64,000 nucleotides of DNA from Bacteroidota bacterium (GTDB lineage: Bacteria > Bacteroidota > Bacteroidia > AKYH767-A > 2013-40CM-41-45): NCBI GenBank assembly GCA_016713765.1, contig JADJON010000001.1:248001-312000 (forward strand). The letters are read 5' to 3'. The translations under genes were made by a program, and so were the position numbers. Below are positions 11,194-20,178 of this stretch, one piece after another. Position 1 is the stretch's first letter; every line of letters begins with the position of its first letter. The notes under the pieces were generated by a model, which had not been told where the DNA came from, searched no databases, and saw only the letters and a program-made list of their open reading frames with translations.

Positions 11194-11916
11194 ATGTCCA
11201 GCAACCGTCGTGAATTCCTGAAAACCGCGTCCATGGCGGCTTTCGCTAGCCTTGGCACCAGTATGATCATGGGTAATTCAACCGCCCGGGCAGCGGAAAA
11301 CCTGGTTCCGCACACCCCGGAATTTACCCTGCCGCCACTCCCCTATGCTTACGATGCCCTCGAACCGCACATCGATAAAATGACCATGGAAATTCATCAT
11401 ACGAAGCATCATCAGGCTTATGTGACGAATTTGAACAAGGCGCTTTCGGAAACAACACTGCACGCGGATAGTCTAGAAGAGATCCTCTCCAAGGTTTCGG
11501 GTTTGTCTCCAGCGATTCGTAACAATGGCGGCGGACATTGGAATCATTCCTTCTTTTGGAAATTGATGAAACCCAATGGCGGCGGCGCTCCTGCGGGTAA
11601 AGTCGCGGAAGCGATCAACCAGGCATTCGGTAGCTTCGCCGACTTTCAAAAACAATTCAACGAAGCGGCGATGAAACGCTTCGGCAGCGGCTGGGCCTGG
11701 CTGCTTGTGAATGGGGATGGAAAACTACAGATCGCTTCCACACCCAATCAGGATAACCCGCTCATGGACGTATCCGATACGAAAGGAAAACCCGTATTGG
11801 GCATCGATGTTTGGGAACACGCTTATTACCTGAAATACCAGAACAAGCGAGCCGACTATGTCGGTGCCTGGTGGAACCTGATCAACTGGGATCAGGTTGC
11901 GGCGAATCTGGGATGA
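11194..11916 (+). CDS. sodA: Superoxide dismutase, Fe/Mn family, Tat-exported, Mn-type residues
   Basis: A 240-aa enzyme converting superoxide to hydrogen peroxide and oxygen. The N-terminus [20 protein letters not shown] is a twin-arginine (Tat) signal, so it probably works in the periplasm or as a surface protein. The ATG at 11194 was chosen because it places the Arg pair correctly; the frame is open upstream to 11065. Metal-ligand motifs of the family are all present: the His in [10 protein letters not shown], the His in [11 protein letters not shown], and the DVWEHAYY Asp/His pair. GGGHWNHS together with STPNQDNPL (second-sphere Gln) fits the Mn or cambialistic type better than the Fe type. 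The gene converges on the next gene with the two stop codons abutting and no spacer. Confidence 0.93.
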   Translation: MSSNRREFLKTASMAAFASLGTSMIMGNSTARAAENLVPHTPEFTLPPLPYAYDALEPHIDKMTMEIHHTKHHQAYVTNLNKALSETTLHADSLEEILSKVSGLSPAIRNNGGGHWNHSFFWKLMKPNGGGAPAGKVAEAINQAFGSFADFQKQFNEAAMKRFGSGWAWLLVNGDGKLQIASTPNQDNPLMDVSDTKGKPVLGIDVWEHAYYLKYQNKRADYVGAWWNLINWDQVAANLG

Positions 11917-14900
11917 TTATGGCCTAACGGCAAAGAGGAACAACAAGGCATTGTTCTCCACCAGACTGTAATCCGAAGCTTCGACAATATTGTCTCCGGT
12001 CAGGTCTTCCGGCACATATCCGTACAGGAATGTTGTAACCGCATTCTCGATCCCGGAATAGTCGGTGGATTCGATCAAACCATCCTGATTCACGTCACCG
12101 CTCCAAATGCCGTAGCGACCGTCTTTCAAATCGGAAAGGTTGCTTCCGTAGGCTGTTGCAGCACCAGTAGAGAAGTCGTAGGTGATGGGAGAAACATTGC
12201 ACAAGACGGGCGACGCGCTCCAGGTTTCCAGCGTGTTCCGTTGTTTCACCACGAAGTAGTACGAGTTACCCAGTATGGCCGAGGGAAACACGAAGCTCGC
12301 GTTCCCGGCGGTAGATACCGTTCCGATAGCGGTATGCAGGATAGTGTAAGGAGGCGAGGCGGATGCAAGCTCCGCCGTCACCGTATCGGTTACCGACGGT
12401 GACAACACCCCGATCATTTGACCGCCGCCCAGATAGAATCCTTCGATGTATAACTTAAGATTCAGTGTTAATCCGCTACCGTAGTTGAAACTACCGGCAG
12501 CATGGACAGCTCCGCAGGCACTGGTTAACACGGTTACCGGGCCGGTGGTAGCTGCCGGCGCGATGGCCGTGATCTGGTTCGGGCTGTTAACCGTATAACT
12601 TGTCGCCGGTGTTCCGTTGAACAATACGGACGTCACATTTACAAATCCGGTTCCGGTGATGACGACGCTGGTGCCCGAACCCCCGCTTGTTGGCGCAAAG
12701 CCACTGATCGAATGCAATGCCGAAATGTTTGCCGTCAGCACATTCGAGTTCACCATCGCTGTCGGATTGGCCATGGCAATGACCATGTTCGGCCTTCGGG
12801 TGGAAGTTGCGCCGGTTGCCTGCGTACACGCGCCCGCCCCTCCTGCCCCATCGGCCTGATAGTAGGCGCTCGCATTGAAGCCCGGAGAACTATAGCGGGT
12901 GGCGTAGGCGGCATTACCGACTACCTGATTGGAAAAGCAAATGTCCACAACAAGGTTGGAGGTTCCGTTCCAGGTAAAAGGCGTGTTGAATACATGCGTA
13001 TTCGTGGCGCTTAAGGTCGGGGTGTAATTCACCGGACCATAAACCGTGGTGAAGGTTGGAGCTAGGAAGGTAGCAGATGCTGCGGTAGCGGTCGTTGTGC
13101 CGATCTTGATCGTATACCCGTTCAAGGTTGCCGGATCACCCAGTGTTGTACCGGTTGTGAATCCGATCGATGCCATATTGCCGGCCGAAAGGCCCAGCGC
13201 AGTCAATTCGCTCGCCCGGATAAGGTACTGCTGTCGGCCGTTACCGTAGTAGGTTGGGTACGCCGCACCCAGGCTGCTGGTTGATGCGTTGGTCGTTGTG
13301 GCGGTACCGAGATTCTTATAGGTCAGGACGGGACAAGTGGGTGTCGCGGTAACCGTACAGCTCACCGTCTGCCCATTCCCAAGTCCGGCACTGGAGAAGG
13401 TCGAGGCGCTGGCGCCCGCATTCGCTCCGTCAACTTTCCACTGATAAAATGTAGGCGTGCCGCCGGTTACGGTGGCCGTGTAGGTAAGTGTAGCGCCCGC
13501 ACAGGCCGGGGCGGTTCCGCCGGTTTGTGCGATCGTCACTACCGGATCGCCTACTGCCTGCACAGCGACAGTGAGGGTATTCGAGTTCGCCGTCGGAGTC
13601 GTTACGCAGAGTGCGTTCGAGGTCATGATGCAACTCACTGTTTGCCCGTTGGTCAGCGAACTCGAACTATAACTGCCGCTGTTCGTTCCGACATTGGAAC
13701 CATTCACCTGCCATTGGTAGGATGGCGTAGTACCTCCATTGACCGGCGTTGCCGTGAAAGTCGCCGAAGAACCGGCGCAGATCGGATTCGTGCCGGCCGT
13801 TTGCGCAATTGTAACCGACGGAGTTGACACGCTATTAACGGTCATGGTGATCGCATTCGAAGTAGCGGGGTTGCCGGTGACACCGGCTTGGTTAGAGGTC
13901 ATGACACAGGTCACCACATCACCGTTGACCAGACTACTGGTGGAATACGTGGTACTGTTGGTGCCAACGTTCGTGCCATTTACTTTCCACTGATAAACCG
14001 GGGCGCTGCCTCCATTCGTCGGGGTGGCCGTGAAAGTCGCCGACGCTCCCGGACACATCGGATTAGAGCCACTTGTCTGTGCAATGAATACAGCAGCGGC
14101 ATTCGAACAGTTTGGCAATTGGAACGAGTAGATGTGCGTTCGAGCAGCCGATCCGCCGGTAGTTCCGCCCATGTATTCACCGGTATACCAAAAGGTGATC
14201 CCATCCGGGTCCATCGATAACTGAGCATAATCACCCACACGATTGACCCCGGTTTGAGATCCGGTGCCCGCGATGACCAGCGATTCGGTGATCGGAAGGG
14301 TTCCCAGCGGATCACAGGAGCGACGTCCGGTATAATAAAGTCCGGGATATATTCCGGCCGAAGCGTCGGTTTTGATATAACCCATGCCGATGGATCCGTT
14401 ATCGTCCATCGCGATACTGCCCATCCAACGAGTGGCGGCGTCAGGAAGGTAAATTCCTTCCTGATACATGGACCAACTCCCGGTAGATTGGTCCTGCCGT
14501 AATTCACACCACTTGATACTTCGCTGCGTCGCACTGATGTTGACCGCCCAATTGAGAACGATGGTATTGTAACCGCTCCAGGACTTCCATTGCGCCCGGT
14601 ACATGCAAACGCCGCCGATGCCATCCAGCTTTTGTGTGGTTCCGGGTTGCGATACGTCATTCCAACTGGAATTGTACGAGGCGTCGAAGGTGGCGGTCGC
14701 CACATTCGCCGCCAGCGTGATCGTGGCAGTCGGTGTGGTGGGAACCCAGTCAACAGACATCTGATAAATGTTCACGGCATCGGAAAAACCAGCGCCCCAA
14801 CCGTTGTCGGAGTACGAGAAGATCGGGCAGGGTGCGCCAACCGTAGGAAGTGTACCATCTGCGGCGTCACCGGGCAGCGGACAAAAGAAACCGGAACCTT

Positions 14901-15690
14901 GTGGCGGAGAGAAGCTCTGATAGACCGCACGGGAAGCCGCGTTACCGGCCAACATGGCGGTCCGTTCAAAGGCGAATACCTTTTGTGCCTGGTTGGACGT
15001 CATGTAATATCCGTCCGCCCAGACACCGAACTTCAGATAGTCCGGAAATGCCGGTGAAACGAACGTATACGTGTAGTAGGTTCCGGTGGGGTCGCCGGTC
15101 GTGGAAATCGCGATGTAGATCTTCCTGTCCGAACTCGTGCCGAACTGCGCCAGAAACCAACGGTCTGCGGCTTTGTCGTAGAGGACGATCGGATCGCCGG
15201 CGTTTCCTGTCGCCGGCGACCAAAGATTTCCCAGCGTTGCTGTTAAAATGACGCTACCGGTAGTTTTATTGTAAACCTTAAAGGTGGTCGAGTTGATCAT
15301 CTGCACATAGTGCGATGGTCCGGCCGCACCGGAAGGATCGTAGGGACGAAAGCCCGTAGCCGTTTGTCCAGGCCAGCTGGTCAGCGGTGCGCGCGTGCCT
15401 ACCGTACCCATTTTGGTTTGGATGGTAGCGGGGTCGTTCCCGTACTCAGGACCATCCGCCGCGGTGAACTTGAATCGCTGCGGTTTTCTGTTCTCGCGAT
15501 CTTCCGATTCCTCTTTTTCGTAGGGCTTACTTTCATCGACCGGAAACTCCTTCGCGATTTCGCTTAGTGGGCGACTGATCGCAAATTCACTACAGGTTAT
15601 GGATCCGGTTGGTGGAATGTTTTTGTTGCGTTGTGCCAGCAGGGATAGGCTGAATAACAATGCAGGAATCAGAACGATGATTCTTTTCAT
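11917..15690 (-). CDS. Secreted multidomain protein with Ig-like and IPT/TIG domains and dockerin-like tail
   Basis: A 1257-aa exported protein. ATG 15690 begins MKRIIVLIPALLFSLSLLAQ, a clear signal peptide; the frame is open 57 codons further but that part looks non-coding. A ~550-aa N-terminal region (recurrent motifs such as DRWFLAQFGTSSDRKIYIAIS) resembles the propeller-like part of Bacteroidota surface proteins. Three ~90-aa Ig-like repeats follow (PVYQWKVNGTNVGTNS type), then a jelly-roll-like insert, an IPT/TIG domain (ISGFAPTSGGSGTSVVITGTGF), a carbohydrate-binding-like segment, and a C-terminal pair of dockerin-like calcium loops (GDVNQDGLIESTDYSGIENA and DLTGDNIVEASDYSLVENN) ending AVRP. 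There is no canonical T9SS sorting domain; tails of this kind are common at the end of exported Bacteroidota proteins. The substrate is unknown. Confidence 0.82.
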   Translation of the reverse strand: MKRIIVLIPALLFSLSLLAQRNKNIPPTGSITCSEFAISRPLSEIAKEFPVDESKPYEKEESEDRENRKPQRFKFTAADGPEYGNDPATIQTKMGTVGTRAPLTSWPGQTATGFRPYDPSGAAGPSHYVQMINSTTFKVYNKTTGSVILTATLGNLWSPATGNAGDPIVLYDKAADRWFLAQFGTSSDRKIYIAISTTGDPTGTYYTYTFVSPAFPDYLKFGVWADGYYMTSNQAQKVFAFERTAMLAGNAASRAVYQSFSPPQGSGFFCPLPGDAADGTLPTVGAPCPIFSYSDNGWGAGFSDAVNIYQMSVDWVPTTPTATITLAANVATATFDASYNSSWNDVSQPGTTQKLDGIGGVCMYRAQWKSWSGYNTIVLNWAVNISATQRSIKWCELRQDQSTGSWSMYQEGIYLPDAATRWMGSIAMDDNGSIGMGYIKTDASAGIYPGLYYTGRRSCDPLGTLPITESLVIAGTGSQTGVNRVGDYAQLSMDPDGITFWYTGEYMGGTTGGSAARTHIYSFQLPNCSNAAAVFIAQTSGSNPMCPGASATFTATPTNGGSAPVYQWKVNGTNVGTNSTTYSTSSLVNGDVVTCVMTSNQAGVTGNPATSNAITMTVNSVSTPSVTIAQTAGTNPICAGSSATFTATPVNGGTTPSYQWQVNGSNVGTNSGSYSSSSLTNGQTVSCIMTSNALCVTTPTANSNTLTVAVQAVGDPVVTIAQTGGTAPACAGATLTYTATVTGGTPTFYQWKVDGANAGASASTFSSAGLGNGQTVSCTVTATPTCPVLTYKNLGTATTTNASTSSLGAAYPTYYGNGRQQYLIRASELTALGLSAGNMASIGFTTGTTLGDPATLNGYTIKIGTTTATAASATFLAPTFTTVYGPVNYTPTLSATNTHVFNTPFTWNGTSNLVVDICFSNQVVGNAAYATRYSSPGFNASAYYQADGAGGAGACTQATGATSTRRPNMVIAMANPTAMVNSNVLTANISALHSISGFAPTSGGSGTSVVITGTGFVNVTSVLFNGTPATSYTVNSPNQITAIAPAATTGPVTVLTSACGAVHAAGSFNYGSGLTLNLKLYIEGFYLGGGQMIGVLSPSVTDTVTAELASASPPYTILHTAIGTVSTAGNASFVFPSAILGNSYYFVVKQRNTLETWSASPVLCNVSPITYDFSTGAATAYGSNLSDLKDGRYGIWSGDVNQDGLIESTDYSGIENAVTTFLYGYVPEDLTGDNIVEASDYSLVENNALLFLFAVRP

Positions 15691-15941
15691 GGTGATGGTG
15701 ATAACGGGCGCAGTCCGTTGCGACGAATGGATGACTACACGCGGTATGCGCGCAGTCCTATGGAGAAACTGAGAATAAGAATGCCGGTCGGTTCTGCTCA
15801 GGAATCGGACAGGCAGGTCGCAGAGAGTGACAAAAATAACCCGAATATGCAGGCGATGCAATGACCCGGCACCTTCTTATGTGTGATATACCGGACAGTG
15901 CGGGCGTTTCTGGCGCGAGAATACCGGATATTTTGGTTGGA

Positions 15942-16316
15942 TCATGAGCCCCTCGATATTTCTTCCGGATCAACCGCGCAGGAGGATCCGTACCGATTAT
16001 CCGCAATTCGGCGATAAATCGCGACTCCAAGGTGAGAAAAGCCGGGAATCATGAGTAACCAACCTAAAGGGGCCAACCAGATCATGGCACGCAAAGCCGA
16101 CTGGTAAACGGCTATCCCTCGTTTGATGCGTCCCTTGTCATCAATGCCATGGATATCATAGAGTAAATCCTGCGCCGGAATGTGGAGCAATGGCCCGGCT
16201 TTCCCGAGCTGTGCACTTACCGGCAGAAAACGAAGGCGATGAAAGATGTCCAAACGGCGAGCAATACGCATCGCGCGCTTGCAAAACGAACAACCATCAT
16301 CGTAATAGACGTCCAT
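15942..16316 (-). CDS. DCC family thiol-disulfide oxidoreductase-like protein (DUF393)
   Basis: A 124-aa protein that opens directly with MDVYYDDGCSFCKRAMRIAR, the DxxCxxC motif that defines the DCC/DUF393 family (thioredoxin-like fold, predicted redox role). It also has the family's downstream D.. G...G..A..... pattern (DDKGRIKRGIAVYQSALR) and a hydrophobic C-terminal half (AMIWLAPLGWLLMIPGF), consistent with membrane association. Length is normal for the family. It stands alone between secreted-protein genes; the physiological partner is not known. Confidence 0.85.
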   Translation of the reverse strand: MDVYYDDGCSFCKRAMRIARRLDIFHRLRFLPVSAQLGKAGPLLHIPAQDLLYDIHGIDDKGRIKRGIAVYQSALRAMIWLAPLGWLLMIPGFSHLGVAIYRRIADNRYGSSCAVDPEEISRGS

Positions 16317-16417
16317 CGAATTCCGGGAGTCGCTGTCGGAGAAATGACGCGACTCTTTTCCTAACTATAACAACCTGCCGGGAGTCGGATTGTTTCACCC
16401 GACTGTGGATCGCCCGT

Positions 16418-17191
16418 TTATTTCGACTGGTTCACCAGTTGCAGAGCTGTCAGGAACAAGGTGATCGTTCCGAACACCACCGGGAAGACGCGGTAGTAGT
16501 TCTCACCCTGGAAGCGGCGTTTCTTATTGGGCTGCACATAGACTATGTCGTTCGAATGCAGCACGAAATACGGTGAAGAAAACAGTTCTCGTGAATACAG
16601 GTCTACATAATTATAGGTCTTGTATCCTGCGCTGTCGCGGATCACCAGCACTTGATCCCGGACACTAAACACGGTCAGGTCGCCGGCCATGGCCAGGGCT
16701 TCGGGCAGGGTGACACGTTCGTTCTGCACATTGAACATTCCCGGATGGGTTACTTCGCCGATCACCGTCACCCGAAAGTTGCGCAGGCTTAGTTTGACCG
16801 ACGGGCTGACCAGGTACTTCTCCAGCCGGTGCCGGATGGTGTCGCGCGCCGCATCCGTATGTAAACCGGCAACCCGTAAAGAGCCGATGAAGGGTATTTG
16901 TATCTCGCCTTTCGAATCGACCAGGTAGCCGCTGACCATGGACGCCTGGTTGTCGGGTTGCTCGGAATAGTTGAAGTACTTACTCGCCTCCGGACTGGTA
17001 CTGGTGACGAAAATGTCGAGAATGTCGTTAGGTCCGATAATCGGCCGGTAGGTGGTGTCAAGCGCTTTGAGCGTCGTATCCTGCTCGGTCGGCTGGAACA
17101 TCAGGATATTCCGGTACGGCGTGCAGGAGGAGAAGATCGAAATCAGTACGACCAGCGGAACGAAGAGCCGCGACAGCTTTTTCATGGACAT
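16418..17191 (-). CDS. Polysaccharide biosynthesis/export lipoprotein (Wza/BexD family)
   Basis: A 257-aa outer-membrane lipoprotein of the polysaccharide-export family, which forms the channel for capsule or exopolysaccharide. The signal peptide is followed by a lipobox (ISIFSSC), then the Poly_export domain (YRPIIGPNDILDIFVTSTSPE, ~50-140) and an SLBB-like domain (VTVIGEVTHPGMFNVQNERV, ~145-220). A C-terminal hydrophobic helix (RVFPVVFGTITLFLTALQLV) is typical of the Bacteroidota version. Start alternatives are Met1 and Met3. The usual partner, a Wzc-like tyrosine kinase or chain-length regulator, is not next to it here; the downstream neighbour is the DCC protein. Confidence 0.9.
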   Translation of the reverse strand: MSMKKLSRLFVPLVVLISIFSSCTPYRNILMFQPTEQDTTLKALDTTYRPIIGPNDILDIFVTSTSPEASKYFNYSEQPDNQASMVSGYLVDSKGEIQIPFIGSLRVAGLHTDAARDTIRHRLEKYLVSPSVKLSLRNFRVTVIGEVTHPGMFNVQNERVTLPEALAMAGDLTVFSVRDQVLVIRDSAGYKTYNYVDLYSRELFSSPYFVLHSNDIVYVQPNKKRRFQGENYYRVFPVVFGTITLFLTALQLVNQSK

Positions 17192-17276
17192 AGCGCGCCC
17201 GTAGCATAGGGCAATGGGTGTTTACTTCCAGCCCAAAAAAAAGTTTCGCGCCAGCTCAAAAAATACGGTTCACTTG

Positions 17277-17506
17277 GACTGATTCTCAACACTTACGTTA
17301 TTTTCAGGAGTGCGACAAAACAGAAACAGGGCGGGTGGATAATCAAACACTGCTCACTCACACTGTTTCTTACACTTACACTATTTTCAGAAGTGTGAGT
17401 GTGAGAAACAGTGTGGGTGGACAGTAAAACACTGCTCACTCACGCTGTTTCTTACACTTACACTATTTTCAGAAGTGTGAGTGTAAGAAACAGTGTGAGT
17501 GAGCAG
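17277..17506. repeat. Palindromic intergenic repeats, cluster 1
   Basis: Two complete ~75-nt elements at 17350-17424 and 17432-17506. Each has 33-nt arms forming an imperfect hairpin around the 9-nt loop ATTTTCAGA (loops 17383-17391 and 17465-17473). The arms read CTGCTCACTCACACTGTTTC and onward, and its complement. A partial element precedes them (17277-17330). They resemble REP/MITE-like non-coding palindromes; no coding potential. Confidence 0.85.
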
Positions 17507-17517
17507 TCAAATGCAAA

Positions 17518-17877
17518 TCACCCACCCTTATTCCGCTGCTTCTCATTCAGCGTGTCGATCATTTTGTATAACATCTTTGAGACCTCGACCAGCAGCATAT
17601 CAAGGTCGGGGAAGTGTTTGGCGGTGGAGATGGCTACCAGGTCGAGCACTGCAGAACATTCAAAAGCCGATCCTCTGGAAATCACCAAAAAGTTCCTCCT
17701 GTCTGCCGCGCTGAAACGACTACTTCCCTCCGCGATATTGAGTACGATGCTCATCATGGCGCGTCGAAGCTGGTTCTTCAGGTCCTTATCAAGTCCGTCG
17801 ATCGTCAGTACGCGGGTTGTTAGTTGGGTATACACCTCCAGTGCTTTTCGATAAACGATCAGTCCTTTGAAATCCAT
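17518..17877 (-). CDS. Four-helix-bundle protein (23S rRNA intervening-sequence family)
   Basis: A 119-aa protein of the four-helix-bundle/S23 family, whose members are encoded inside 23S rRNA intervening sequences or, as here, as stand-alone genes of unknown role. The family pattern is clear: FKGLIVYRKALEVY at the start, LRRAMMSIVLNIAEGSSR in helix 2 (the hallmark S..NIAEG), then FLVISRGSAFECSAVLDLV in helix 3. Length is typical. The gene sits between two clusters of the same palindromic repeat, so it may have arrived or moved with them; that link is inference. Confidence 0.9.
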   Translation of the reverse strand: MDFKGLIVYRKALEVYTQLTTRVLTIDGLDKDLKNQLRRAMMSIVLNIAEGSSRFSAADRRNFLVISRGSAFECSAVLDLVAISTAKHFPDLDMLLVEVSKMLYKMIDTLNEKQRNKGG

Positions 17878-17946
17878 ACCGCAAAACTATCCCAAGCTCC
17901 AGCCGGTATACAAACAATATATGCGGGATTGTAGGTTATAATTCCA

Positions 17947-18234
17947 CTGTTCACTCGCACTGTTTCTTACACTTACACTATTTTCAGAAGTACAATAAAA
18001 CAGAAACAGTTCGGGAGGGTAATCATACACTGTTTACTCACACTGTTTCTTACACATACACTACTTTCAGAAGTGCGACAAAACAGAAACAGTGCGGGTG
18101 GATGGTAAAACACTGCTCACTCACACTGTTGCTTACTCTTACACTAATCTCAGAAGTGCAAGTGTAAGAAACAGTGCGAGTGAACAGTCAAACACTGCCC
18201 ACCCACACTGTTTCTCGCATTCGAACTATAAGCT
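17947..18234. repeat. Palindromic intergenic repeats, cluster 2
   Basis: Three more copies of the ~75-nt palindromic element at about 17947-18021, 18030-18104 and 18113-18187, plus a partial copy at 18194-18219. The first two have right arms in which CAAAACAGAAACAGT replaces the GTAAGAAACAGT version, so at least two subtypes exist. The 66 bp at 18169-18234 recur at 18761-18826. Confidence 0.8.
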
Positions 18235-18291
18235 CCCCCTCCTGGGCTCGAACCAGCCCCGATAGCTATCGGGGCTCTGATTAACAGTACT
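18232..18291 (-). repeat. 60-bp direct repeat, copy A, resembling the 3' half of a tRNA-Asn
   Basis: Nearly identical (one mismatch) to copy B at 18656-18715. Read on the minus strand it has an anticodon-loop-like CTGTTAATCAG (GTT anticodon) and a T-arm-like GGTTCGAGCC, with the 22-bp palindrome AGCCCCGATAGCTATCGGGGCT in place of the variable loop. The stop codon of the GIY-YIG gene lies inside it. There is no 5' half, so it is not a functional tRNA. Confidence 0.6.
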
Positions 18292-18583
18292 TCTCCATTA
18301 GTTTATCTATCATTTCCGGATACTTCTGAAGATTCTTGATGTAATTCGCGCTTTTCATCCTTTTGATGTGTGCCTCTATCTTCAAGGCATTCTCCATACA
18401 CGAACAATCAATCATTAAGTACAATTCCCAGTCATTCGCTTTTGCAGTGAATTTTCCGCGTCCATACCCCTTAGTATTGTGCAGGTGCAGCCTGGCGCTT
18501 AGCGAAGTGGTAGCACCAATGTAAAATCTCTTCAGGCTTGCCGAATAAAGGATGTAAACAACCGCCTCCACGACTTTACTCAA
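18281..18583 (-). CDS. GIY-YIG endonuclease family protein
   Basis: A 100-aa single-domain GIY-YIG nuclease-like protein. Visible family features are the two Tyr-containing strands VYILYSAS and FYIGATTS, the helix Arg in SARLHLHN, and the late Glu in KIEAHIKRMKS. The start is TTG 18583, supported by a good Shine-Dalgarno (AGGAGG, ~18591-18596) unusual for this genome; a GTG lies four codons further in. Stand-alone members of this size are common in Bacteroidota and of unknown role. The gene is bracketed by 60-bp direct repeats, the downstream one overlapping its stop codon, which suggests gene and repeat form one mobile or duplicated unit. Confidence 0.88.
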   Translation of the reverse strand: MSKVVEAVVYILYSASLKRFYIGATTSLSARLHLHNTKGYGRGKFTAKANDWELYLMIDCSCMENALKIEAHIKRMKSANYIKNLQKYPEMIDKLMEKYC

Positions 18584-18623
18584 TTAATGATCCTCCTTTT
18601 AATATCCGGGTGTATAAACGAAC

Positions 18624-18651
18624 AAAGCCACCGCAGAAATGCGATGGCTTT
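18624..18651 (-). terminator. Hairpin terminator after the tRNA-like repeat copy B
   Basis: Inverted repeat AAAGCCACCGCA / TGCGATGGCTTT with a 4-nt loop, just downstream (minus strand) of repeat copy B. It has the layout of a terminator behind a tRNA gene, supporting the idea that copy B derives from one. Confidence 0.55.
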
Positions 18652-18655
18652 TGGG

Positions 18656-18715
18656 GCTCCGCCTCCTGGGCTCGAACCAGCCCCGATAGCTATCGGGGCT
18701 CTGATTAACAGTACT
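18656..18715 (-). repeat. 60-bp direct repeat, copy B, tRNA-Asn-like 3' half
   Basis: Same 60 bp as 18232-18291. Minus strand order: anticodon-loop-like segment, 22-bp palindrome (18679-18700), T-arm-like segment, then GGCGGAGCC like an acceptor 3' strand and the hairpin at 18624-18651. The 5' half of a tRNA is missing. Confidence 0.6.
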
Positions 18716-18760
18716 AATCTTTCCAAGAATCCCACGAATGATAGTAGTGCGACAAAACAG

Positions 18761-18826
18761 AAACAGTGCGAGTGAACAGTCAAATACTGTTCACCCACAC
18801 TGTTTCTCGCATTCGAACTATAAGCT
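18761..18826. repeat. 66-bp repeat matching 18169-18234
   Basis: Direct copy, with about three mismatches, of the right arm and trailing segment of the palindromic element at 18169-18234, ending in CTCGCATTCGAACTATAAGC. The two copies bracket the GIY-YIG unit. The remaining ~230 bp up to the recombinase gene show no feature I recognise. Confidence 0.75.
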
Positions 18827-19058
18827 CACAAAAATGCGCAGTTCTCGAACGCCGAACTGGATTTTCTAGGTGTCTTCGCAGAAATCATCCAGGCGGAGCG
18901 TTCCGGAACGGAAGGATGACCGCCGGGGTCCACTGATGCTCGTCCGTGGCTTTGCTTGTCTTGTTCACTCCATGCGGTTGCTCATCCGTGTGGCCGGGAA
19001 AGCGCGACTCCGACAATTTCCCGCGCCGTAAATCCGTTCCCTTGAAAAGCAACGCGCA

Positions 19059-20126
19059 ATGGCCGGCATCGCTCAGGGCAAAAGCCTGATCGCCCTGTTC
19101 GAGGATTTTATCTCTGATTCAGCAAGAGGCCGGCGGCGACAAGCAGGCGGTACACCGCTTGGGGCCGGTAGTATTGCCAATTACAAAGTCACATTACGCA
19201 AATTGAAGGACTACCAGGACAAGGCCGGATGCATCCCCCCATTGCATGATTTGCACCGCGGCAGCTTAAGACAGGCCGAGCAAGCGCGCGCCCGATGGAG
19301 CCGCTTCATCAGGCGGTTTTCCGACTTCCTGCGCAGTCATGGCGTTCAATCGGACAACTACCTGGGGTTTCACTTCAAGCACATCAAGACACTCCTTCAT
19401 TACCTGGAAAAAGCGCATGGCTGGGAGCTGGGCCCGGTTCCGGGACTCTTCTATGTTCGAAAGGAAAAGGTACCCATCATCGTGGTACCCATCGCACGTA
19501 TTCGGGAACTGCTGCATGATGACAGGCTCCTGACCCGTCTCACGCCGGGATTGCAGGAGACCCGGGAAATCTTCCTGGCAGGTTGTTTTACCGGCCTGCG
19601 CGTATCGGACCTTTTGTCACTGCAGCGATCACATCTTGAAGTGTCGAAGGAGTCCACTCACCTGGTCGTCAGCAATCACAAGACCGGCAGCCTGGTGCGT
19701 ATCCCGATCCCCGGCTTCATACTGGCCATTTTCAAAAAGCACCTCCGCACATCCAACCGGCTCCTCCCCCGAATCAGTAACTCCTGCCTGAACAAAAGGC
19801 TCAAGGCCCTGGGCGAGGCCGCGGGATGGACAGAACCGCACATCGTATGGCGTAATCGCAACGGAAAGCCGCGGATGATCTTCAAGGATCCTACCCGAAA
19901 GACGCATTTTCGATTCTGCGACCTCATCACCTCCCACACCATGCGCAGAAGCGCGATCTCCATGTTACTGGCTTCCGGTATGCCCGAGCATCTGGTCCGC
20001 AAGATCTCCGGACACGCTCCCAACAGTGCGGAATTCTTCCGCTATGTAGAAGTCTCCCAAGATCAACTCGACGCAGAAACCCGCAAATTCTTCGCGCTGC
20101 TGGAAGAAAACCCCGAGCCAACATGA
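19059..20126 (+). CDS. Tyrosine recombinase / phage-type integrase
   Basis: A 355-aa site-specific recombinase. N-terminal SAM-like core-binding region (~1-150, including SIANYKVTLRKLKDY) and C-terminal catalytic domain. Catalytic residues of the family can be picked out: Arg in FTGLRVSDLL, Lys in NHKTGSLV, His/Arg in SHTMRRSAI, His in ISGHAPNSAE, and the nucleophile Tyr in FFRYVEVS. It is of the kind found in Bacteroidota transposons and genomic islands. It lies immediately upstream of and co-directional with the first orphan RHS cassette (53-nt gap) and next to tRNA-like repeats, so it may mark an island boundary; which sites it uses cannot be told from the sequence. Confidence 0.92.
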   Translation: MAGIAQGKSLIALFEDFISDSARGRRRQAGGTPLGAGSIANYKVTLRKLKDYQDKAGCIPPLHDLHRGSLRQAEQARARWSRFIRRFSDFLRSHGVQSDNYLGFHFKHIKTLLHYLEKAHGWELGPVPGLFYVRKEKVPIIVVPIARIRELLHDDRLLTRLTPGLQETREIFLAGCFTGLRVSDLLSLQRSHLEVSKESTHLVVSNHKTGSLVRIPIPGFILAIFKKHLRTSNRLLPRISNSCLNKRLKALGEAAGWTEPHIVWRNRNGKPRMIFKDPTRKTHFRFCDLITSHTMRRSAISMLLASGMPEHLVRKISGHAPNSAEFFRYVEVSQDQLDAETRKFFALLEENPEPT

Positions 20127-20178
20127 CCGAAATACCATAAAAAAACTATCTTTCAGAGTCCCTTCCCGATGCAGTAAC

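Noticed and set aside
17277..18234. Possible CRISPR array
   Set aside because: The repeats are long palindromes with near-continuous homology and no unique spacers of constant length, and no cas genes are in view.
18232..18715. Functional tRNA-Asn gene
   Set aside because: Only an anticodon-loop-like and T-arm-like part exist; the 5' half and D-arm are missing in both copies and the 5' side of the anticodon stem does not pair.
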